Below are positions 50,858 to 59,450 of a stretch of DNA of 64,000 bases, piece after piece; within the stretch, counting starts at the first letter, position 1; every line of letters starts with the position of its first letter. The position numbers were made by a program, and so were the translations under genes. The stretch is from Acidimicrobiaceae bacterium (GTDB lineage Bacteria > Actinomycetota > Acidimicrobiia > Acidimicrobiales > RAAP-2). The stretch spans positions 51,483-115,482 of the forward strand of contig PKXA01000132.1 of assembly GCA_003133325.1 (NCBI GenBank). The letters are read 5' to 3'. The notes under the pieces are model-generated. The model was not told the origin of the DNA. It made no database searches and was given only the letters and a program-made list of their open reading frames with translations.

Positions 50858-51267
50858 ACGTGCCCGAGACCCTGTCGTCGCCGCCGAAGACGAAGAGGAC
50901 CGACCCCATGGCCGGCGCTCTGATGCGCTACCGGGTGATGGCCTACATCGTGGGGACGGCCCTGATAATTCTGGTGTTCGTGGCCATCCCCTTGCAGTAC
51001 TGGGGCCACCAGAAGTTGGTGGCAGAGATTGTCGCTCCCATCCACGGCTACCTCTACCTGGTCTACCTGGTAGCCGGGGCCGACCTCGCCCGCCGGGCCC
51101 ACTGGCACCTGGGCAGAATCCTGTTCGTGGTGTGCGGTGGGTTCGTCCCGTTTCTCGCCTTCTTCGTGGAGCACTGGATCACCCGGCGCATGAACGCAGA
51201 GCGGTCGCAACAGGCGGAGGCGACAGCCGCGGCCGAACCGGCCACCTTGGATTCTCTGGGTCGATAG
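50851..51267 (+). CDS. DUF3817 membrane protein
   Basis: The 138-residue protein has three membrane helices (about 28-50, 60-80, 88-110), with LRYRVMAYIVGT-like opening (MRYRVMAYIVGTALIILVF), then HGYLYLVYLVAGADLARRAHW and an FVPFLAFFVEHWITRR segment typical of DUF3817. No biochemical role is established. ATG 50851 overlaps the upstream stop; ATG 50911 (MAGALMRYRV) is a possible later start. Convergent with the downstream amidohydrolase. Pairing with the preceding gene is conserved in my memory of actinobacterial genomes, which I could not check. Confidence 0.8.
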   Translation: MVNVPETLSSPPKTKRTDPMAGALMRYRVMAYIVGTALIILVFVAIPLQYWGHQKLVAEIVAPIHGYLYLVYLVAGADLARRAHWHLGRILFVVCGGFVPFLAFFVEHWITRRMNAERSQQAEATAAAEPATLDSLGR

Positions 51268-51348
51268 GAGGCCGGATCGGCTGCATGGGGATCGAACCGC
51301 ACGACCCTCAGATAGCAGAGGTGAACCAGGGGTACACGGGCGCCAAGG

Positions 51349-53076
51349 TCAGCGGGCACCCCGCACCAGTTCGCCCGGCCGGGCCCCGGTGTCCTTTCCC
51401 TCCGAGAAGGTGGTGACCCCTGTCTTGATGGTCTCCACGTAACCCATGGCACCCTGCACCAGGCGCATACCGCCGGCCGGCAAGTCGGCCACCACCGTCG
51501 GATTTCCCAACTGCAAGTGGTCGTAGTCAATGAGGTTGAGGTCGGCGATGGCTCCGGCTTCGAGGGTGCCCCGGTCGGTGAGACCGTAGAGGCGGGCCGT
51601 GTCGTGGGTCTGCTTCTTCACAATCCACTCGAGGGGGAGCCGTTCGCCGCGTACCCGGTCACGGGTCCAGTGGGTCAGCATGAAGGTGGGCTGTGATGCG
51701 TCGCAGATGACCCCGCAGTGGGCGCCCCCATCCCCCAGACCGACCACAGACCTGGGGTGGAGGAGCATGTCCCGGGCCGGTTCGAGATCGCCATTGGAGT
51801 AGTTGAGGATCGGCACGTAGAGCAACCCCCGCCCATCGTCTTCGAGCATGGCCTCGTAGGCCACTTCGAGTGGAGTCCGACCGGTGGCGGCGGCCAGGCC
51901 GGCCAGCGATCGTTCGGGCCCCGGCTCGTACTCGGGGGGGCTTCCGAGGGCGAATGTGGAACGGTACGCCTGTTCCATGCGGGCCACCGACGCGGGGTCC
52001 GGGGGAGTCCAAGACTCGATCGAGTGCCGAACGTCGGGACGGCGGAGCACCTCGACCAGGTCCGCGGGTGCCAGCCCCTTGGATTTGATGGCCTGATAGG
52101 CAGGCACCATGTCGAACAGGCTGTAGGTGGTGAAGTGGCCGGACAGCAATCCGGTGGCCCGGCCGGCTACCTGGGGCCAGAGGTCGGCCCCTTCGGAGGT
52201 GGCCCGCAACGACTCGTCCATCAACTGTCGCCAGAGGTCGGGGGCGCTGTCCACCTGCACAAGGGCGAAGGTGACGGGTCGTCCGATGGCGGTGGACAGC
52301 CGCCGCATCCAGTCGACTTCCTTGGCCGGTCCGATGATGTCCTCACCGGCAGCGCCGGTGGGGGCGAGTTCGAACACTCCTGTTTTCAGCTCACCGAGGG
52401 CGCTGCCGATGCCGAAGAGCTCGTCCTCCGCCGCGAACGTGCCGGGCACCGGCTCACCATCGATGGCCTGATGGGCCAGTGTCCGCGAGGTGGAGAAGCC
52501 GAGGGCGCCGGCGGCGATGGCCTCCTTCACCAGTTGCTTCATAGAGGCGATGTCCTCGGATGTGGCTGGTTGGTTGCGGGCGCCACGTTCGCCCATCACA
52601 TAGGAGCGGACGGCGCCGTGGGCGATCTGGGTGCCGATGTCGACAGTCCAGTTCCGTTGGCCGAGCGTATCGAGGTATTCGGGGAAGGTCTCCCAGTCCC
52701 AGGTGATGCCCTCGGCCAGCGCGGTGCCGGGGATGTCCTCGACGCCTTCCATGAGACCGATGAGCCACTCGTGGCGATCGGGTCGGGCCGGTGCGAAACC
52801 GACCCCACAGTTACCGGTCACGATGGTGGTGACCCCGTGCCAGCTGCTGGGGGCCAACACGTCGTCCCAGGTGGCCTGGCCGTCGTAGTGGGTGTGGATG
52901 TCCACCCATCCCGGGGTGACCAGCAGCCCATCGGCGTCCACGGTCCGCTCTGCCCCAACCCCGGGAAACGAACCAACCCCGGTGATGCGCCCGTCGTCCA
53001 CGGTGATATCTGCAGTGCGCGCCGCCGCCCCGGTTCCGTCGACGACGGTCCCCCCTCTGATGACAAGGTCGTGCAC
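51349..53076 (-). CDS. N-acyl-D-amino-acid deacylase-type amidohydrolase
   Basis: The 575-residue protein is a subtype III amidohydrolase: VHDLVIRGGTVVDGTGAAAR at the start, metal ligands HTHYDGQATWD, a TTIVTGNCGVGFAPAR strand, GLGDGGAHCGVICDAS with the Asp ligand and DRGTLEAGAIADLNLIDYD near the end. Such enzymes remove acyl groups from D-amino acids or hydrolyse dihydropyrimidine-like amides. GTG 53076 is preferred: GAGGGGG lies eight to nine bases upstream, whereas TTG 53097 has none. Convergent with DUF3817. Substrate cannot be assigned; similar genes often sit in lipid-catabolic regions of actinobacteria. Confidence 0.87.
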   Translation of the reverse strand: MHDLVIRGGTVVDGTGAAARTADITVDDGRITGVGSFPGVGAERTVDADGLLVTPGWVDIHTHYDGQATWDDVLAPSSWHGVTTIVTGNCGVGFAPARPDRHEWLIGLMEGVEDIPGTALAEGITWDWETFPEYLDTLGQRNWTVDIGTQIAHGAVRSYVMGERGARNQPATSEDIASMKQLVKEAIAAGALGFSTSRTLAHQAIDGEPVPGTFAAEDELFGIGSALGELKTGVFELAPTGAAGEDIIGPAKEVDWMRRLSTAIGRPVTFALVQVDSAPDLWRQLMDESLRATSEGADLWPQVAGRATGLLSGHFTTYSLFDMVPAYQAIKSKGLAPADLVEVLRRPDVRHSIESWTPPDPASVARMEQAYRSTFALGSPPEYEPGPERSLAGLAAATGRTPLEVAYEAMLEDDGRGLLYVPILNYSNGDLEPARDMLLHPRSVVGLGDGGAHCGVICDASQPTFMLTHWTRDRVRGERLPLEWIVKKQTHDTARLYGLTDRGTLEAGAIADLNLIDYDHLQLGNPTVVADLPAGGMRLVQGAMGYVETIKTGVTTFSEGKDTGARPGELVRGAR

Positions 53077-53118
53077 GGCGAGATCCCCCTCGTTCAATGA
53101 GCCTCTTCGATGCCCACC

Positions 53119-53532
53119 CTAGCCAGGCGGAATGGAGTAGGTGACCTGCGCCTTGGCAAGGATGGCTTTGCTCCCGTCGGATACCATGGCGACCTCCACC
53201 ACCGCCAGGCGCTTTCCCAATTTGAGCAAGGTGGCCGTCGCCACCACGTCAACCAGGGCGGGTTTGCGGAGGAAGTCGATGTGGAGGCTGGTGGTCACAG
53301 CCAGCGCCACCGGACCGATGTGGCCCACGATGGCGAGCCACGCCGCGCAGTCGGCCAACGACATCAGGATGGGACCCGACACCGTCCCACCGGGCCGACC
53401 GTGGAAAGCCGAGATGGGTAGGCGAAGACGGACTTGTTGTTCACGTATGTCTTCGACCACGAAGGCTGGGGGGTCGAGAGGGAACCCGTCAAGCAGAAAC
53501 TGTTGGAGCTCATCCACGGTCATCACGGGCAT
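53119..53532 (-). CDS. PaaI-type hotdog thioesterase
   Basis: The 137-residue protein shows the PaaI/4HBT-type hotdog: FHGRPGGTVSGPILMSLADCAAWLAI around the central helix, then LAVTTSLHIDFLRKP and GKRLAVVEVAMVSDGSKAILAKAQVTYS strands. Members hydrolyse acyl-CoAs, commonly aromatic or short-chain. ATG 53532 is the first start; no strong ribosome-binding site is seen. It sits 42 bases upstream of the amidohydrolase on the same strand and downstream of the enoyl-CoA hydratase, perhaps as one minus-strand unit. Substrate unknown. Confidence 0.83.
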   Translation of the reverse strand: MPVMTVDELQQFLLDGFPLDPPAFVVEDIREQQVRLRLPISAFHGRPGGTVSGPILMSLADCAAWLAIVGHIGPVALAVTTSLHIDFLRKPALVDVVATATLLKLGKRLAVVEVAMVSDGSKAILAKAQVTYSIPPG

Positions 53533-53603
53533 GGCCTACCGTACCGGCTGATGAACGGGACTCTCGAGCCGCCGCCTCCCGACCGACAGCCTGTCAGCGA
53601 GAC

Positions 53604-54389
53604 CTAATCCTGGTGGAATTCACCGTGGCGACCAACTCCGGACGTGAAGCGGGCGGCACCTTCGAGGGTCTCGCCACTGCCGATGGTGACGAGACCATGG
53701 CGGACCTCATTGAGTATGGCCTGAGGTTCGCCGAGGTCCCACTGTTCAATGGCCGAGAGGCGGTCGTGCCGCATGCAGGTCTGGGGAAAGTCCGCGAGTT
53801 GATGGCCGAGGGCAATGGCTTCGTTCAGTGCTTCACCGGGCTCGGTTACCCGGTTCACCAGGCCCATGGTGAACCCCTCGGTGCCGCTCACACCTCTTCC
53901 GGTGAGGATCAGATCCATGGCCCGGCTGTGCCCGATGAGACGGGGAAGGCGGATGGTCCCGAGGTCGACGAGCGGTACGCCGAATCGTCGGCAGTAGACA
54001 CCGAGGGTGGCGTCGGAAGATGCCACCCGCAGATCACACCAGGCCGCCAACTCCAGACCACCGGCCACGGCAAAACCCTCGATGGCCGCGATGACCGGCT
54101 TGGACAATCGGAGTCGGGACACACCCATGGGCCCATCACCGACCTCGCTGACCCGGTTGCCCCCACCTTCGGCCAGTCCTTTCAAGTCGGCACCGGCGCA
54201 GAAGGTACCGGATGCTCCAGTGAGAATCGCCACCGACGAACTTCGATCTGCGTCGAAGGCCCGGAACGCCTCCGCCAATGCGGCACCCGTTGCCCGGTCG
54301 ACCGCGTTGCGCCTCTCGGGACGGTTGATCGTGATGATCCGAACGGCTTCGTCGTCGGTTACGGAGATCAAATCTCGGTCGGTGGCCAT
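53604..54389 (-). CDS. Enoyl-CoA hydratase/isomerase family protein
   Basis: The 261-residue crotonase has both oxyanion-hole motifs, SGTFCAGADLKG and IEGFAVAGGLELAAWCDLRVA, and the NRPERRNAVDRATGAAL opening. The segment after the second motif (CRRFGVPLVDLGTIRLPRLIG) has Asp where one canonical hydratase Glu (of the GGGG/TQ loop) lies, so hydratase, isomerase or other chemistry is possible. ATG 54389 has GAGGAG eight bases upstream; 15 further residues to 54434 are unconserved. Fits the lipid-catabolic context. Confidence 0.9.
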   Translation of the reverse strand: MATDRDLISVTDDEAVRIITINRPERRNAVDRATGAALAEAFRAFDADRSSSVAILTGASGTFCAGADLKGLAEGGGNRVSEVGDGPMGVSRLRLSKPVIAAIEGFAVAGGLELAAWCDLRVASSDATLGVYCRRFGVPLVDLGTIRLPRLIGHSRAMDLILTGRGVSGTEGFTMGLVNRVTEPGEALNEAIALGHQLADFPQTCMRHDRLSAIEQWDLGEPQAILNEVRHGLVTIGSGETLEGAARFTSGVGRHGEFHQD

Positions 54390-54656
54390 CGGGAGTCTCC
54401 TCGCTGTTGCTCTCGTGCGATCCGGTATGTGCAAGGGGCATGGCTAGCCCATGGCCAGGGGCCAATCAAGCGGCAACGGGTCGATGGGACCGAAAATACC
54501 GGCGTCGCCGGCTCAGATTGCTGGACCGAGCCACTCGGCGCGAGAGCTCGGGCTTCGGACGGACTCGTGGTCACCGTTGGGTCTCCCAAGACGTGACCAG
54601 GCTGTCGGGCACGAATGACCGGACGGTTGGGCACCCGGTATGTGGCCATGTCGAGC

Positions 54657-57600
54657 TCACTGCGTGGAGATTTCGCACCACACCGATTTACCAGTTGCAG
54701 TCGGTCGAACGCCCCATCGGTCAGTGAGCGAGGCGACCATCTGCAACCCGCGACCGTGTTCGGCGTTGAGGTTGGCCCGCCGCATGCGGGGAACGACGTC
54801 GGTGCCATCGTGAACGGCCACCACAATCCGGTCGGCGGTGCGGCTCAACCTGAGCTCGATGGGCGATCGGCTGTGGAGGATGGCATTGGTAACAAGTTCG
54901 TTGACCACTACTACGAGATCGCTGGTCAAGTTGGGAGTGACTGCCCAAGCGGCCAACACCTCCGTAGTGAACCGACGAACGCCGGCCACGGATTCTGCTT
55001 CGGGAAGCACAGGGACCGTGACGAACGCGGGGTCCAACGCCTGGCCGGGAACCTCGGCGACGAGCACGGCAACATCATCGTCGGACCCATTGGGGAGGAG
55101 AGCGTCAACCAGTGCCCGGGGCAGATCCTCGACCCGGCCGCTGTTGGCGGTAAGTGCGCTGACAAGGTCATCGATCCCGTGTTCGATGTCGCTTCCGCGA
55201 TGCTCCACCAGGCCGTCCGTGTACAAAGTCAGTAGGTCTCCGGCAGACAGGGTCAATGTTGTCTCAACCAGGTCATGGGGTCCGGTACCCAGTGGCGGGC
55301 CAAACGTTCCGATGAGACGCTTCGTAGCGCCATTTGAGGAGCGCACAAGTGGAGGTAGGTGCCCAGCATTCGCATACACAAGGGACCGGTCCTGCGGGTC
55401 GAAGACGGCATAGATGCAGGTGGCAATCTTTTCTTCGCTTATCTCGCGGATCGTGGCGTCGAGGTGCTCGAGGACGCGGGTCGGAGACAGGTCGAGCTGG
55501 GCGTAGGCGCGGATGGTCGCGCGGAGTTGACCCATCACCGCGGCGGCGCGAATGCCACGGCCCATCACGTCACCCACCACCAAGGCCGTACGGTCGCGGT
55601 CCAACTCGATGACGTCGTACCAATCGCCGCCGACTTGGGTGTCGTCCACCCCTGCCTGGTAATGCGTGGCGACCTTCAGTTGCTTTGGAGTGAATGCGCG
55701 CACCGGAAGGAGGCTCCGTTGCAGCTCTTCGGCCAGCAGACGTTCGCGAGCCGCGGTCTGCTTGTCGGCGGCGGCCGCATCGGTGGCTTGTTTGGCCAGG
55801 ATCTGGTCGGTGATGTCCTGAATGCTTCCTCGCAGCTGCATGGGATGCCCTTCGGAGTCGCAAACAAGTTCGCCGACGGTATGGAAGGTCCTCTCTGCTC
55901 CCTCCACCGTATGGGAACGCATTTCGAAATTGATGATCTCGCCGTCTGTCGCCGCGATCAGAGCAGCCCGTACCCGCTCGACATCGCCGGGATGTATCCG
56001 GCCGAGAACTTCGGCGATGCCACCGTCATGCAACTCGTTCTGGGTGAGCTGGATCTGGCGGAGGAACTCTCCTGATCCGGCTACTGCACCAGAAGCGAGA
56101 TCCAATTCCCAACTGCCGACCTGAGCCAGGCGCTGCGCCTGATCGAGGAGGGTCCGTTGCTTTTGCAGTTCGGTCGCAAGTCGGCGCACTTTGTCGAGTT
56201 CGAGGTTGGCGCGGATTCGGGCGACGAGCTCGCGGGCGGTGAACGGTTTTGTCAGGAAGTCATCCGCGCCTGCTTCCAATCCTTCGACGGCGGCGTCATC
56301 CCCGGCCCGAGCTGACAGCATTACGATCGGCACGTGCATGGTGGCGGGGTCGGAGCGCATGGCGGCCAGTAGGCCAAACCCATCCAGACCCGCAAGCATG
56401 ACATCGGTGAGAACGAGATCGGGTGGAGAGGCCCGCACCATCTCGAGCGCGACGAGGCCATCCCGGGCGGTTTCGACGGCGTAGAGGTCGGAAAGCAGGC
56501 CGGTGATGTACTCGCGCATGTCGAGGTTGTCGTCGACCACGAGGATCCGCAGTCGATCGACTGCACCGACTGGTTGCACCGGCACCGGGACAGCCGAATG
56601 ATCGGTATCGCGGGTTTCGGCGTCGAGCCAACGCGACGACTCGGCCAAGAAACCCTCGGTGTTGCGAGCGGCTCTGCCCGTCGCGTCATCTGGCTCCGCG
56701 GCAATCTGCTCAACCGGGAGATGTGCAGTTCCCAGAGGGACCCGCACGGAAAATCGTGTTCCTTTGCCGGGCTGACTGTCCGCCACGATCGTCCCGCCAT
56801 GCAAACTCACCAATTCGGCCGTCAATGCCAGTCCAATGCCGGATCCTTCGTGGCTTCGAGAGCGCGCACCGGTGATCCGGTGGAATCGCTCGAACAACCG
56901 GTGCAGCTCGCCGGATTCGATCCCGATGCCGGTGTCCGCCACCTCCAGTTCGGCTTCCCCGTCACTGATGGCAAGTCGGATGGTGATGCCACCGGAAAAG
57001 GTTGCCTTCAGTGCGTTCGACAGAAGATTTGAGACGATGTTGGTCCACATGTCCGGGTCGACGTAGACAAGGGCATCGACCGGAGGACAGTCAACGGTGA
57101 ACGCAAGGCCAGCCCGTTCGACCGCCGCGCTGAACATGGCGGCCACGTCAGCTGTGTGCCGGGCCAGGTCGAGAGCCTCGAAGCGAGGATCGGCCCGCCC
57201 GGCCTCGAGGCGAGAGAAGTCGAGCAGCACATTGACCAGTTTGAGCAGTCGTAACGCATTGCGGTGCATCACTTCGGTTCGGGCCCGTTGTGCCGGCGGT
57301 AGAGGACTGTCCGAGTCGGCGAGAGCGTCAGTCGCCGGCCCGAGGAGCAGGGTCAGCGGGGTGCGAAGTTCGTGGCTGATGTTGGTGAAGAATGCGGTCT
57401 TGGCCCGGTTCAACTCGGCCAACTCTGCCGTCCGCACCCGCTCGAACTCGAAGGCCCGGGCACGGGTGATGCTGGCCGCGACCTGGCCGCTGATGAGGTG
57501 CAGGAATCCGGTATAGGCAGCATCCAGTGGTAGGTACGGGTTCAGGCCGAAGATCAGGAAACCGTAGGGAACATCTTCGCCCCGCTGGAGCAACGGCAGG

Positions 57601-58472
57601 CCCAGTGCCTGGTGTGGAGGTCGGTCCCAGGCACCGCTCGGGATCGACGGGAAACGCTCCGCCAGTTCGTCGATGGCAACCGTCTCTCCCTTGGCCAATG
57701 TTCCCACCGGCCAGCACGGGTTCGGGTCTGCCACCTCGATCAGTCCCGGTGCGACAGGGTGGCCTGCCGGAATCCCGGGAGAGCATGTCAGGCGCGCCCA
57801 CATCCCGTCGTCATCAAACAGGTACATGAGTGTGAACGGAAAGCCACGTCGTTCGGCACCGAGGCGCTCCTCGACTGCCGCGACTACTTGGGCCTCGGTA
57901 TTGGCCTTGGTCAGTTCGGATCCCAATTCGATCAAGTTGGACATTCGACGCTCACCGATGACTTGGTCGGTGACTTCACTCACCACGCACAACATGCCGA
58001 CAACGCGTGCCTCCTCGTCGGTCAGGGGGCTGTACGAAAAGGTGTGATATGTCTCTTCCACGTAGCCGTTTCGCTCGAGGAACAGCAGCATTCCTTCGTC
58101 CCAGGTTGCGACCCCTGTGCTCATCACCTGTTCAACAAGCGGACCGACGTCTCCCCAAATCTCCGCCCAAACTTCGGAAGCGGGTTTGCCCAGTGCCCAG
58201 GGGTATTTCTCACCGAGAGTGTCACGACGGTAGGCGTCATTGCAGAAGAATGTGAGCTCGGGGCCCCACGCCATCCACATCGAAAAACGCGAACCGATCA
58301 GAAGGCGTATGACGCTGATCAGGCTTTGCGGCCATGTGCTCGGGGCCCCCAGGGGCGTGGAGGTCCAGTCGACCGCCAGCAGGTCGCGGCCCACGTCACC
58401 ACTGGCGTAGAACAGTTCACGGACTGCGTCGTCCAAGGGTTGCATGGCAGGGCCATTGGCCGGTTGGACCAT
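54657..58472 (-). CDS. Hybrid histidine kinase / response regulator / PP2C phosphatase / anti-sigma kinase fusion
   Basis: The 1271-residue protein joins PAS-like (about 40-170), GAF-like (about 185-345), HisKA with His367 in NISHELRTPL, HATPase (about 470-580; VADTGIGI, GSGIGLAL), receiver (about 640-760; phosphoacceptor Asp690 in DLVLTDVMLAG, Lys742), PAS (about 783-895), PP2C/SpoIIE (about 925-1135; GGDWYD at 948-953, VGDVMGRG) and a C-terminal RsbW-type HATPase (about 1145-1271; VVVNELVTNAILHS). It thus combines two-component sensing with both enzymes of the partner-switching cascade. The STAS protein gene starts divergently 169 bases away and is its likely target. Confidence 0.93.
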   Translation of the reverse strand: MVQPANGPAMQPLDDAVRELFYASGDVGRDLLAVDWTSTPLGAPSTWPQSLISVIRLLIGSRFSMWMAWGPELTFFCNDAYRRDTLGEKYPWALGKPASEVWAEIWGDVGPLVEQVMSTGVATWDEGMLLFLERNGYVEETYHTFSYSPLTDEEARVVGMLCVVSEVTDQVIGERRMSNLIELGSELTKANTEAQVVAAVEERLGAERRGFPFTLMYLFDDDGMWARLTCSPGIPAGHPVAPGLIEVADPNPCWPVGTLAKGETVAIDELAERFPSIPSGAWDRPPHQALGLPLLQRGEDVPYGFLIFGLNPYLPLDAAYTGFLHLISGQVAASITRARAFEFERVRTAELAELNRAKTAFFTNISHELRTPLTLLLGPATDALADSDSPLPPAQRARTEVMHRNALRLLKLVNVLLDFSRLEAGRADPRFEALDLARHTADVAAMFSAAVERAGLAFTVDCPPVDALVYVDPDMWTNIVSNLLSNALKATFSGGITIRLAISDGEAELEVADTGIGIESGELHRLFERFHRITGARSRSHEGSGIGLALTAELVSLHGGTIVADSQPGKGTRFSVRVPLGTAHLPVEQIAAEPDDATGRAARNTEGFLAESSRWLDAETRDTDHSAVPVPVQPVGAVDRLRILVVDDNLDMREYITGLLSDLYAVETARDGLVALEMVRASPPDLVLTDVMLAGLDGFGLLAAMRSDPATMHVPIVMLSARAGDDAAVEGLEAGADDFLTKPFTARELVARIRANLELDKVRRLATELQKQRTLLDQAQRLAQVGSWELDLASGAVAGSGEFLRQIQLTQNELHDGGIAEVLGRIHPGDVERVRAALIAATDGEIINFEMRSHTVEGAERTFHTVGELVCDSEGHPMQLRGSIQDITDQILAKQATDAAAADKQTAARERLLAEELQRSLLPVRAFTPKQLKVATHYQAGVDDTQVGGDWYDVIELDRDRTALVVGDVMGRGIRAAAVMGQLRATIRAYAQLDLSPTRVLEHLDATIREISEEKIATCIYAVFDPQDRSLVYANAGHLPPLVRSSNGATKRLIGTFGPPLGTGPHDLVETTLTLSAGDLLTLYTDGLVEHRGSDIEHGIDDLVSALTANSGRVEDLPRALVDALLPNGSDDDVAVLVAEVPGQALDPAFVTVPVLPEAESVAGVRRFTTEVLAAWAVTPNLTSDLVVVVNELVTNAILHSRSPIELRLSRTADRIVVAVHDGTDVVPRMRRANLNAEHGRGLQMVASLTDRWGVRPTATGKSVWCEISTQ

Positions 58473-58641
58473 GCAACCACACTACAAACGAGCCAATGAA
58501 GCGTAAAGACGCGGGTAAAGAGCAACCTCGCCAATAATGGGCTGTGGGGCAGTCATGTTAGGATGAGGCGCCGAGCATGACGGAATTATCATCACTCAGA
58601 GACGATGCTTCACGGCGTGAATGTCAAGGAGCGTGTAGTAG

Positions 58642-59031
58642 ATGGAGGAAGGCTCGGCGGATCTGGAGTTGGGCACTCGCACGGAAGGTCGGTCCACCGT
58701 CGTGGTCGTCCGAGGCGAAATCGACCTCTCCACCGTCCCCCAACTCAGTGATCAACTCGACGAACTCATCAACGAAGATCATGTTGACCTGATCATCGAC
58801 ATGGGCGGTGTGGGGTTCATCGACTCGACGGGGTTGGGGGCCCTGGTCGGTGCGCGCAAAAAGGCCCTGGCAAAAGACGGATCTGTACAGTTGGCGTGCG
58901 TGCAGCAGAAGATCCTCAAGGTATTCCGGATTACGCAGTTGACGGAGCTGTTCCCTGTCCACGACAGCGTGGTCGATGCGCTTGCATCGAGTTCTGATCG
59001 TCCATCAGCACCAGAGAGCACACCCTCCTGA
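58642..59031 (+). CDS. Anti-sigma factor antagonist (STAS domain)
   Basis: The 129-residue protein is a single STAS domain: VVVVRGEIDLSTVPQLSDQLDELI, then VDLIIDMGGVGFIDSTGLGALVGARK with the phosphorylatable Ser62, and a C-terminal QQKILKVFRITQLTELFPV helix. Such proteins bind anti-sigma kinases when dephosphorylated. The last ~15 residues are Ser/Pro-rich. The divergent fusion protein carries both a PP2C domain that could activate it and an RsbW-type kinase domain that could inactivate it. No sigma factor gene is in the window. Confidence 0.92.
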   Translation: MEEGSADLELGTRTEGRSTVVVVRGEIDLSTVPQLSDQLDELINEDHVDLIIDMGGVGFIDSTGLGALVGARKKALAKDGSVQLACVQQKILKVFRITQLTELFPVHDSVVDALASSSDRPSAPESTPS

Positions 59032-59134
59032 GACCCGAGGCCCCGGATCCCTTCGCCATTGGCGGGGACTCGGCCACGGGTTCACCAATTGCTGCAACCC
59101 GTGGTCAGTGGACAGCTCCGCCCTGGGTCACTTC

Positions 59135-59386
59135 TCATTGGTGAGCGTTCGTCGCATGGGCGGTTTCCGGGAGGGTCCCAACGATGCTGAGTTGTCGGTG
59201 TCGCGATTCGACCAGAGTGGTGAACCTGAGCAAGACGTTTGCTCCCGCATTGTCAACTGATGCGAGCTTTCGGATGTCGGGGCGTGCATTCTCATTGGGG
59301 GTGCATCGCAGCTGAACGATCTGTGTTTCCCAGACAACGATGGAGTGGGCATCGAGGTGTCCGCTCACGATCCGATTCGCAGTCAT
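59135..59386 (-). pseudogene. STAS-like fragment
   Basis: From ATG 59386 the minus strand encodes 83 residues with STAS-like features: RIVSGHLDAHSIVVWE, LASVDNAGANVLLRFTTLVES, RQLSIVGTLPE. The domain core (D-N-A-G at the phosphosite, where Ser is usual) is present but about 15-20 N-terminal residues of a normal STAS domain are missing. The upstream sequence to 59450 reads in a different frame (MRLDVAIPTGLRKVRAAL), so a frameshift is likely. Close to the partner-switching genes, it may be a decayed paralogue; a short functional gene is not excluded. Confidence 0.45.
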
Positions 59387-59450
59387 CGACGCCGAGCAAC
59401 GCAGCCCGCACCTTCCGGAGACCGGTGGGGATAGCCACGTCGAGGCGCAT

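Noticed and set aside
51275..51345. Minus-strand tRNA-like sequence (GGTTCGATCC with a CCTC...GAGG hairpin).
   Set aside because: The T-arm stem has only about two pairs and the acceptor ends do not pair, so it is not a tRNA; similarity is probably chance.
51718..53100. Long plus-strand open frame (about 460 codons) opposite the amidohydrolase.
   Set aside because: Shadow frame: no recognisable motif, biased composition, and it covers a well-supported amidohydrolase gene.
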